Shown here in pieces: positions 1-4,293 of a stretch of 5,680 nucleotides of DNA. Each line of letters starts with the position of its first letter. Within the stretch, counting starts at the first letter, position 1. Both the position numbers and the translations under genes were made by a program. The stretch is from DATGIQ01 sp035295665 (GTDB taxonomy: Bacteria > Planctomycetota > Planctomycetia > Gemmatales > Gemmataceae), in contig DATGIQ010000187.1 of the NCBI GenBank assembly GCA_035295665.1, positions 1-5,680 of the forward strand. Reading direction: 5' to 3'. The notes under the pieces are model-generated. The model searched no databases, was not told the DNA's origin, and saw only the letters and a program-made list of their open reading frames with translations.

Positions 1-63
1 CAATTCGCCTTACAGAGAGCGAGTCAATCCAAGGTGTTTCTCGAAGGCCGCCGTGCAACCCTC

Positions 64-92
64 TTGACTCGCCAGAACGCGCCAGCTAAAAG
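64..92 (+). promoter_or_regulatory. Possible sigma70-type promoter, distal
   Basis: TTGACT at 64-69 matches five of six bases of the -35 consensus. After a 17-base spacer, TAAAAG at 87-92 matches four of six bases of the -10 consensus. If used, transcription would start near 99 and the rpsA transcript would carry a leader of more than 500 bases that includes all the hairpins of this region. Chance matches of this quality are common, so this is a weak call. Confidence 0.25.
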
Positions 93-197
93 AGTGCTTT
101 CGCAGGCACAAGGAACGATACATGCCGGAACCCGTTGCAAAGAGCGTCCACATGGAACCACTACCTTCATTCTAATACCCTCATTACTGCGACCATC

Positions 198-216
198 GGC
201 CCATCTAAATGGGGCC
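198..216 (+). other. RNA hairpin with seven base pairs and one bulged G
   Basis: GGCCCAT at 198-204 pairs with ATGGGGCC at 209-216 around the loop CTAA, leaving one G unpaired in the right arm. It is compact and GC-rich. It lies immediately 5' of another potential stem (220-259). Its function is unknown. Confidence 0.45.
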
Positions 217-219
217 TGT

Positions 220-259
220 AACTGCCGCGCCGGTCTCGGCACGGCCAAGCCGGGCGGTT
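220..259 (+). other. Possible three-way-junction RNA element
   Basis: AACTGCC at 220-226 can pair with GGCGGTT at 253-259 (seven pairs, one of them G-U). Inside this, GCCG at 229-232 pairs with CGGC at 237-240 around a four-base loop, and GGC at 243-245 pairs with GCC at 249-251. Together they would form a small three-way junction. The sequence is GC-rich, so some of this pairing could be fortuitous. Confidence 0.3.
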
Positions 260-362
260 GTTGGAATAGGGACGCACACGTTTCATACCCTGCCAGGAAA
301 ACGCCTTGGGTTCGGCTTAGGACCGCGCGCAAGGAAAAGGTACGGGTAATGCCCAATCACTT

Positions 363-399
363 GATGGCTTTCTGTGCACGCTTGCACAGGAAAGTCATC
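363..399 (+). other. Long RNA hairpin (16 base pairs) upstream of rpsA
   Basis: This is one of the two strongest secondary-structure signals in the window. Bases 363-378 pair with 383-399: sixteen pairs around the tetraloop CGCT, with a single G-T wobble (367-395) and one bulged G at 390. The seven pairs next to the loop (CTGTGCA with TGCACAG) are perfect. No T-run follows, so it is not an ordinary intrinsic terminator. It lies about 220 bases before the rpsA start. S1 binds structured leaders of its own mRNA in enterobacteria, so an autoregulatory role is conceivable here, but that is inference only. Confidence 0.6.
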
Positions 400-461
400 C
401 TTAACTTCCCCGCGACAGTTCTTCTACCCAACGAGGCACGGCTGGTAACCCGTACAGGAGA

Positions 462-485
462 CTGCTGGAATGTCATGGACAGCAG
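462..485 (+). other. RNA hairpin with alternative inner pairing
   Basis: CTGCTG at 462-467 pairs perfectly with CAGCAG at 480-485 around a twelve-base loop. Part of that loop, TGTC at 471-474, can instead pair with GACA at 478-481, which excludes the outer stem. It is the last clear hairpin before rpsA, about 137 bases from the start codon. Confidence 0.35.
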
Positions 486-553
486 ACAGTGAGGCCGTTT
501 CGGGCGCGGTCGAGGGTAAGGCTGGGGATGAGGCTGGCTGAAGACTTCCCCGG

Positions 554-583
554 TTGACCTTGCTGAGGCCCGTAACCTAGAGC
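554..583 (+). promoter_or_regulatory. Possible proximal promoter of rpsA
   Basis: TTGACC at 554-559 matches five of six bases of the -35 consensus. TAGAGC at 578-583 is a poor -10 (three of six) after an 18-base spacer. Its position would give a short leader of about 30 bases that carries the Shine-Dalgarno AGGAGGT at 612-618, a normal arrangement for a highly expressed ribosomal gene. The weak -10 keeps confidence low. Confidence 0.27.
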
Positions 584-621
584 TTCTCGCGGCCACAAGT
601 TGGAACCAACCAGGAGGTGCG

Positions 622-2415
622 ATGGTAAATCATAATCTGCTCCGCCAGTACGACCTGTCGGAGGGCGAACTGCGAGAAGAACTGAATGCGGCCTTCGGTC
701 ACGAGGACGCCGAATGGCTGCCGCCGGAGGACCAGGAGTTCAGGGACAATCGGGTTGTGACCGGCCGTGTGCGCAATGTCACTAGCGCCGAGGTCTGGGT
801 TGATGTCGGCTACAAGAGCGAAGGCGCTATCGAACTACGCGAGTGGTACGACGAAAGCCTCGATAAGGTCGTCCCGCCCAATCCCGGCGACCGAGTCGAG
901 ATCCTCCTGGAGATGGTCGAGGACGAAACCGGCGCGATCATCCTCAGTTACCGCAAGGCCCAGTGGCAGAAGCAGTGGGAACAGGTAGTCGGCAAGCACC
1001 AAGTCGGCGACATCGTCGTCGGCCCGGTCACCCGCAAGGTTAAAGGAGGCCTGCTGGTAAACATCGGCGTCAACGTCTTCCTGCCCGCCAGCCAAGTGGA
1101 CATTCGCCGGCCGTCGAACCTCGGCGACTATATCGGCAAGACCATCGAGTGCAAGATTGTGACCATCAACGAGGTACGGCGCAACATCGTCGTCAGCCGC
1201 CGCCAGCTCATCGAGGACCAGCGCCAGGAGATGAGGACGAAGGTCCTGGCCGAAATCGAGCCGGGTCAGATTCGTAAGGGCGTGGTCAAGAATATCACTC
1301 AGTTTGGTGCCTTCGTCGACTTGGGCGGCATCGACGGCCTGCTCCATGTCACCGATATGGCATGGGGTCGGGTGACCAGCCCGGGCGAAGTTGTGCACAT
1401 CGATCAGCTGCTTGAGGTGTACATCATCAAGGTCGACAAGGAGAGGGAAAAGATCGCTTTGGGTCTCAAACAGAAGACGCCCAGCCCATGGGCCAGCGTA
1501 GCCGAGAAGTACCCCGTGGGCAGCCGGCACAGTGGCAAGGTCGTCAATGTGATGAGCTACGGCGCCTTCGTTCATCTGGAGCCGGGCGTCGAGGGGTTGG
1601 TCCACGTCAGTGAGATGAGTTGGACCAAACGCATCAACGATCCCAGCGAGATCGTCTCCTCCGGCGACCAGGTCGAGGTGCAGATTCTGAACATCAACCA
1701 GGAGAAACAGGAGATTTCCCTGGGCATGAAGCAGGCCCAGCCCAACCCCTGGGACAAGGTCGCCGAGCGCTACCCGCCGGGCACCGTCCTCACTGGCAAA
1801 GTGTGCAACCTGACGAACTACGGCGCCTTCGTCGAGATCGAGGAGGGCATTGACGGCCTGTTGCACGTCGGCGACATGAGTTGGGTGCGCAAGGTAGGTC
1901 ATCCCAGCGAGGTGGTCACCAAGGGTGGCCAGGCGACTTGCGTCGTCCTTACCGTGGATCCCGAGCGCAGGCGTGTGGCGCTAGGCCTGAAACAGATGAC
2001 CAGCGACCCGTGGGACGGTGACATCCCCGGCCGCTACCACCCGGGCGATCTCAAGCGAGGCAAAGTTACCAAGCTGACGAACTTTGGCGTCTTCGTCGAA
2101 CTGGAACCGGGACTGGAGGGCCTGTTGCACATTTCGGAACTAGCCGACCATAAGGTGGAGAGCGCCGAAGACCTGGTCAAGGTCGGCGACGAAATCGAGG
2201 TGATGGTCCTGCGCGTAGACGCCAGTGAACGGAGGATAGGTTTGAGTCGTAAGCAAGTCTCTCGAACGGAGGCTTCGGACGGGGAAGCAGCGGCTGAGGC
2301 CAGCCCATCTGCTGGCCCGCGCAGGCGAGAACTACGTGGTGGGACGGGGTCTGGCACGGGCCAGCTGTTCTCCCTCGCCGGGAATGCGGAGGCCGAGGAA
2401 GGGAGTCGGGAGTAA
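622..2415 (+). CDS. rpsA: 30S ribosomal protein S1, six S1 RNA-binding domains
   Basis: Encodes ribosomal protein S1, which binds mRNA at the platform of the 30S subunit and helps load structured messages. Six OB-fold S1 domains can be read along the 597 residues, at roughly 44-112, 129-195, 215-284, 300-371, 387-458 and 475-545. Domain 1 carries the S1 signature VDVGYKSEG and domain 2 carries FLPASQVD; both are the divergent N-terminal pair that docks S1 on the ribosome in better-studied homologues. Domains 3-6 are closer to one another, with repeated GAFV/GVFV and GLLHV/GLVHV motifs, LGLKQ-like ends and PWxxVAExYP-type linkers after domains 3 and 4. The tail (546-597) is rich in Ala, Glu, Gly, Ser and Arg and is probably disordered. 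The length is a little above the E. coli protein (557). The start is fixed by AGGAGGT at 612-618, three bases before the ATG, and by the absence of another ATG back to an in-frame TGA at 529. The gene is intact. Confidence 0.97.
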   Translation: MVNHNLLRQYDLSEGELREELNAAFGHEDAEWLPPEDQEFRDNRVVTGRVRNVTSAEVWVDVGYKSEGAIELREWYDESLDKVVPPNPGDRVEILLEMVEDETGAIILSYRKAQWQKQWEQVVGKHQVGDIVVGPVTRKVKGGLLVNIGVNVFLPASQVDIRRPSNLGDYIGKTIECKIVTINEVRRNIVVSRRQLIEDQRQEMRTKVLAEIEPGQIRKGVVKNITQFGAFVDLGGIDGLLHVTDMAWGRVTSPGEVVHIDQLLEVYIIKVDKEREKIALGLKQKTPSPWASVAEKYPVGSRHSGKVVNVMSYGAFVHLEPGVEGLVHVSEMSWTKRINDPSEIVSSGDQVEVQILNINQEKQEISLGMKQAQPNPWDKVAERYPPGTVLTGKVCNLTNYGAFVEIEEGIDGLLHVGDMSWVRKVGHPSEVVTKGGQATCVVLTVDPERRRVALGLKQMTSDPWDGDIPGRYHPGDLKRGKVTKLTNFGVFVELEPGLEGLLHISELADHKVESAEDLVKVGDEIEVMVLRVDASERRIGLSRKQVSRTEASDGEAAAEASPSAGPRRRELRGGTGSGTGQLFSLAGNAEAEEGSRE

Positions 2416-2446
2416 CCGACGAGTGGCGGTGATGCCGACCGGGGCA

Positions 2447-2479
2447 AACGTCCCTGCCAGTCCTGACAGGAGGGACGTT
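2447..2479 (+). terminator. Hairpin after rpsA, terminator-like but without a T-run
   Basis: AACGTCCCT at 2447-2455 pairs perfectly with AGGGACGTT at 2471-2479, nine pairs around a fifteen-base loop. It begins 32 bases after the rpsA stop codon. Only TTCTTGG follows rather than a run of T, so termination would be weak. It could instead protect the 3' end of the rpsA mRNA or reduce read-through into the next gene. Confidence 0.55.
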
Positions 2480-2529
2480 CTTGGCTCGACCGCCGGGCTC
2501 ATCACCGCTGAAACCGAATGGTGAGGTAG

Positions 2530-2943
2530 ATGCGCCCGTTCTTGAGCCGGTTGGTCGTACCGCGTGCTTCAGACAACGCAAAAGCCTTGTACAAGAAAGG
2601 GAGAGATGTGTGGAAAGGGCCTGTCTATGATTGCCAGCAGTGCGGCGCTTGTTGTACCAACCAGGGATTCGACCCCGCCATCGGCTACGTTTACCTCACC
2701 AAGGACGAGTCGAAACAGATGAGCCGTCTGGGCCTGACCGTCGTCCGGACCGGCGGTAGTTCCTTCCTGGGGACCCACGATCGAGAAGGCGCCAGCAATC
2801 CCAGCTGCGTCGCTCTGCGCGGCAGAGTCGGCGGTCCCTGCCGCTGTGCAATCTACCGGTCCCGGCCTGCGAATTGTCGCCAGTTCGAGGTTGGCAGCAG
2901 CTCGTGTAAGGCGGCCAGGGAAGAGGCGGGTTTGCCCGTCTGA
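2530..2943 (+). CDS. YkgJ-family zinc/iron-chelating cysteine-cluster protein
   Basis: A small protein (137 residues) with the cysteine pattern of the YkgJ/CxxCxxCC family (UPF0153), whose members are thought to bind an Fe-S cluster or zinc; no reaction is established. CQQCGACC at residues 35-42 supplies Cys35, 38, 41 and 42. Further cysteines lie at 93, 104, 106, 116 and 126, and CAIYRSRPANCRQF at 106-119 is the usual C-x-IY-x-x-RP-x-x-CR-x-F closing motif. There is no signal peptide or membrane segment, so it is probably cytoplasmic. An in-frame TAG at 2527-2529 makes the ATG at 2530 the earliest possible start, but its GAGG (2523-2526) is only three bases upstream. GTG at 2608, behind AAAGGGAGAG, is a real alternative and would give 111 residues with all cysteines kept. 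It lies between rpsA and a small HTH gene. Family assignment is firm; function is unknown. Confidence 0.85.
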   Translation: MRPFLSRLVVPRASDNAKALYKKGRDVWKGPVYDCQQCGACCTNQGFDPAIGYVYLTKDESKQMSRLGLTVVRTGGSSFLGTHDREGASNPSCVALRGRVGGPCRCAIYRSRPANCRQFEVGSSSCKAAREEAGLPV

Positions 2944-2992
2944 CGATTGCGTCATGAGTCCAGAACTAGTAGTTGCTAAGAGTTGGCAAGAT

Positions 2993-2998
2993 AGGAGG
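2993..2998 (+). promoter_or_regulatory. Strong Shine-Dalgarno that decides the start at 3005
   Basis: A perfect AGGAGG lies six bases before the ATG at 3005. The same frame is open further upstream, to an ATG at 2846 inside the preceding gene, but that start lacks a comparable site. This selects the 62-residue product. Confidence 0.75.
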
Positions 2999-3004
2999 CG
3001 GCGC

Positions 3005-3193
3005 ATGGCGGACAATCTGCCCGAGCCAGTTCGCAAGGAAATTTTCTCGGCGCTTGTCGAGGCCCAGGACCAGGAGATGCCGGTCGCAGAATCCCGGCGC
3101 GAGATTGCCCACCGCTTTGGTATTGGCGAGGACATGCTTCGCGCAATCGAACGCGAAGGTCTGGACAACGGCTGGCCGCCGTTGGAAGACTGA
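3005..3193 (+). CDS. Small conserved-looking helix-turn-helix-like protein, 62 residues
   Basis: Function not recognised. The product is short, charged and predicted helical, with no signal peptide, membrane segment or cysteine. Residues about 8-24 form one amphipathic helix. Residues 30-51, from SRREIAHRFG through DMLRAIEREG, have the spacing of a helix-turn-helix: a helix with Ile34 and Ala35, a turn at Phe38-Gly39, and a second helix with Leu45 and Ile48. The C-terminus is GWPPLED. I have an impression of similar short proteins ending in a WPPL motif in planctomycetes, but could not check this. The perfect AGGAGG at 2993-2998 supports real translation. It starts 61 bases after the YkgJ-type gene and sits 140 bases before rpoZ. 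A DNA-binding or RNA-polymerase-associated role would suit the context but is inference. Confidence 0.72.
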   Translation: MADNLPEPVRKEIFSALVEAQDQEMPVAESRREIAHRFGIGEDMLRAIEREGLDNGWPPLED

Positions 3194-3202
3194 GGATCCG
3201 GA

Positions 3203-3222
3203 TACGAGAGACTTTTCTCGTA
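3203..3222 (+). terminator. Short hairpin after the 62-residue gene
   Basis: TACGAGAG at 3203-3210 pairs with TTCTCGTA at 3215-3222, eight pairs including one G-T wobble, around the loop ACTT. It begins ten bases after the stop codon. It has no following T-run, so it may be a weak terminator or an mRNA-end stabiliser. It separates the small gene from rpoZ. Confidence 0.42.
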
Positions 3223-3333
3223 AGCGGCCGGCATGGTTGCCTTCCAGAACACCGCGGGGACGATGTATGCGCTCTTGGCCTCGTTGCAGGAATGTCGGCC
3301 ATGATTATTCGATATCGGTTCGAAGGGGGAAAA

Positions 3334-3600
3334 ATGCTCGATGAATTGAAGGAAGAAGCCATTGTCAACAAGGTGGGTGGTCGCTTTAAGTTGTCCACGT
3401 TGATTCAGAAACGAATGAAGGCGCTGAATAGCGGCGCTCGACCGCTGGTCAATGTCCGGGGTGGCGACCAGCTGTCGATCGTGATCCAGGAAATCTTGCA
3501 GGACAAGATCTACCTTGATCTGTCCGGGCAACTCCAGACGGACGCCCTCAGCGCCGGCGACGCGGCTCGCCGAGCGATGTTCGGCGATGTGTCCGACTGA
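3334..3600 (+). CDS. rpoZ: DNA-directed RNA polymerase omega subunit, planctomycete-like
   Basis: An 88-residue protein read as the omega subunit, which clamps the beta' subunit and helps RNA polymerase assembly. The core matches the omega fold: VNKVGGRFKLSTLIQKRM at residues 11-28 corresponds to the classical EKxxNRFxLVxxAxxRA segment, GARPLV at 34-39 to the GxxPLV segment, and IVIQEILQDKI at 49-59 to the ALREIxEGxI helix. It differs from proteobacterial omega in GGRF for NRF, in IQKR for AxxRA and in its QEILQDKIYLD sequence, as I would expect for Planctomycetota. The ATG at 3334 is preferred because GAAGGGGG at 3322-3329 sits just upstream and the homologous region starts there. ATG at 3292 or 3301 would add 14 or 11 unlikely residues. 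The gene is complete, ends at TGA 3598-3600, and its last 25 residues are Ala-rich and probably flexible. Confidence 0.85.
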   Translation: MLDELKEEAIVNKVGGRFKLSTLIQKRMKALNSGARPLVNVRGGDQLSIVIQEILQDKIYLDLSGQLQTDALSAGDAARRAMFGDVSD

Positions 3601-3617
3601 CACCCAGGCGCGACTGG

Positions 3618-3633
3618 TTCGGCAAAGGCCGAA
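3618..3633 (+). terminator. Hairpin just after rpoZ
   Basis: TTCGGC at 3618-3623 pairs perfectly with GCCGAA at 3628-3633 around the loop AAAG. GCGC at 3608-3611 can add an outer helix with GCGC at 3634-3637 across an internal loop. It starts within 20 bases of the rpoZ stop. No T-run follows, so it is terminator-like in position only. Confidence 0.42.
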
Positions 3634-3704
3634 GCGCGGTATCGTTCAGGGAATTCATGCAGCACATGCAACCCGGCTGGCGGGATGTAATGTGCCTGAT
3701 GCGG

Positions 3705-3744
3705 ATTGGCCGGACGCTGGCCGTATTGTGGCGTGTCGGCCAAT
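3705..3744 (+). other. Strong hairpin with a competing alternative fold
   Basis: ATTGGCCG at 3705-3712 pairs perfectly with CGGCCAAT at 3737-3744. ACGC at 3714-3717 continues the stem with GCGT at 3731-3734, with a G-T pair and one bulged base between, giving about thirteen pairs around a 13-base loop. TGGCCG at 3718-3723 can also pair with CGGCCA at 3737-3742, so two folds compete for the same right arm. No T-run follows. Confidence 0.5.
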
Positions 3745-3818
3745 ACTGACCGGTACCACGGAGAAGCAGACTTTACGGGAGGATTAGCCTCTACCCGGCC
3801 CCTATTTGAGAGTGCGGA

Positions 3819-3878
3819 TACCCGCCCGCCATCCGATTCCGCCGCATTGCCGGTGTGGGCAGTGGCGGCAAGCGGGTA
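3819..3878 (+). other. Nested hairpin of about 60 bases
   Basis: TACCCGC at 3819-3825 pairs with GCGGGTA at 3872-3878, enclosing TGCCG at 3848-3852 paired with CGGCA at 3866-3870. The two helices almost stack on the 3' side, separated by one base, while the 5' side has a 22-base single-stranded stretch. It is less certain than the shorter hairpins because of the long enclosed distance. Confidence 0.35.
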
Positions 3879-3911
3879 AGCTGCGCTCGGCTGGTAAGTT
3901 CCCCTTCCCTC

Positions 3912-3946
3912 CGCGGCTTCAACGATGCGAGTCGAAGCGGGCCGCG
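3912..3946 (+). other. Bulged GC-rich hairpin
   Basis: CGCG at 3912-3915 pairs with CGCG at 3943-3946, and GCTTC at 3916-3920 pairs with GAAGC at 3934-3938. Four bases (GGGC, 3939-3942) bulge out on the 3' side and the loop is thirteen bases. Function unknown. Confidence 0.38.
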
Positions 3947-4022
3947 AAAGCGTGACACCGAGAGTATGGCGCGGGTTTACCCATTTGTGAACTATGCCGC
4001 TGATTGCAGTGTGTTATCGCCC

Positions 4023-4051
4023 TTGATCCAAATCCCTCCAAAGCGTATGAA
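4023..4051 (+). promoter_or_regulatory. Possible sigma70-type promoter upstream of the radical SAM gene
   Basis: TTGATC at 4023-4028 and TATGAA at 4046-4051 each match four of six bases of the -35 and -10 consensus, with a 17-base spacer. It would start transcription near 4058, about 235 bases before the radical SAM start. The -10 box overlaps the first hairpin of the 4045-4084 element, so the two readings of this spot compete. Confidence 0.25.
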
Positions 4052-4084
4052 CGCCGTGGTTCATTACCCTTATAGGGTTTTTTT
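4045..4084 (+). terminator. Tandem hairpin ending in a T7 run, intrinsic terminator
   Basis: The first stem is ATGAAC at 4047-4052 with GTTCAT at 4059-4064, six perfect pairs around a six-base loop. It can be extended by GT (4045-4046) with AC (4066-4067) past a bulged T. The second stem is ACCCT at 4066-4070 with AGGGT at 4074-4078 around TAT, and a run of seven T (4078-4084) follows immediately. The extension of the first stem and the base of the second share bases, so they can compete. This is the only hairpin-plus-T-run in the window. The second stem is short, so efficiency is uncertain. Confidence 0.55.
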
Positions 4085-4293
4085 AGGGGCGAACGATTTA
4101 CCGGAATCCGCTGACGCTTTCGAGGTCCTGGACTGAGGGGCCCAGGGGAAGAGGCCCATTGACGCGGGATGGATCGCGTTTGCTGAATCAATTGCTGCCC
4201 AGACGGGTGGCTGGGGTTTGAACAGATTCAGACGGTGCACGTCGTCATCGCAAAACAGGGGCTCTTCCGTCCGCTCCTTGTGAGGAATGACCC

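Larger units (their letters stand above)
1..621. other. Long non-coding, hairpin-rich region upstream of rpsA
   Basis: No reading frame here gives a believable protein. The open frames on both strands translate to Arg/Pro/Cys-rich text without domains, and none has a good Shine-Dalgarno. The + strand does contain several compact inverted repeats (198-216, 220-259, 363-399, 462-485). The frame of rpsA is closed by TGA at 529-531 and has no ATG between that stop and 622, so the region is not an N-terminal extension of rpsA. It may be a long structured 5' leader, an independent small RNA, or the decayed remains of an older gene. I recognise no known RNA family: the hallmark motifs of RNase P RNA, tmRNA, SRP RNA and tRNA are absent. 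Confidence 0.6.
3601..4293. other. Long non-coding, hairpin-rich region between rpoZ and the radical SAM gene
   Basis: I find no credible protein in these 693 bases. The longest open frame on the + strand (3855-4136, GTG start) lacks a Shine-Dalgarno and gives low-information sequence. The region contains hairpins at 3618-3633, 3705-3744, 3819-3878, 3912-3946 and 4045-4084, the last with a T7 run. Possible readings are a long structured 3' UTR of rpoZ, an unannotated small RNA ending at 4084, or a leader of the downstream gene. The hallmark motifs of tmRNA, RNase P RNA, SRP RNA and the cobalamin riboswitch were not seen. Confidence 0.6.

Noticed and set aside
24..356. Open frame of 110 codons on the - strand
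   Set aside because: Low-information translation with no family features, and it overlaps another chance frame on the opposite strand.
455..470. GGAGACTGCTGG, resembling a 16S rRNA segment
   Set aside because: Only about a dozen bases match and the flanks do not follow 16S rRNA, so this is coincidence.
34..492. Open frame of 152 codons on the + strand upstream of rpsA
   Set aside because: No Shine-Dalgarno, no recognisable domain, Arg/Thr/Pro/Cys-rich composition, and it runs across the strong hairpin at 363-399. It looks like chance openness in GC-rich DNA.
835..1902. Open frame of 355 codons on the - strand inside rpsA
   Set aside because: It is the antisense shadow of rpsA. Its Asp/Leu/His/Val-rich repeats mirror the repeated S1 domains.
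2846..3004. N-terminal extension of the 62-residue gene
   Set aside because: It would overlap the YkgJ-type gene by about 100 bases, encodes a Cys- and Arg-containing stretch unlike the rest, and ignores the perfect AGGAGG before 3005.
3317..3324. GGTTCGAA resembling a tRNA T-loop
   Set aside because: No T-arm stem, acceptor stem or anticodon arm can be drawn around it.
3292..3333. Upstream start for rpoZ
   Set aside because: The added residues do not resemble omega N-termini, and the Shine-Dalgarno-like GAAGGGGG is placed for ATG 3334.
3855..4136. Open frame of 93 codons (GTG start) between rpoZ and the radical SAM gene
   Set aside because: No Shine-Dalgarno, no recognisable fold, and it passes through two hairpins and the T7 terminator.
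4085..4293. Cobalamin riboswitch ahead of the radical SAM gene
   Set aside because: I looked for the B12 box and the conserved core of the class and saw neither in this leader.
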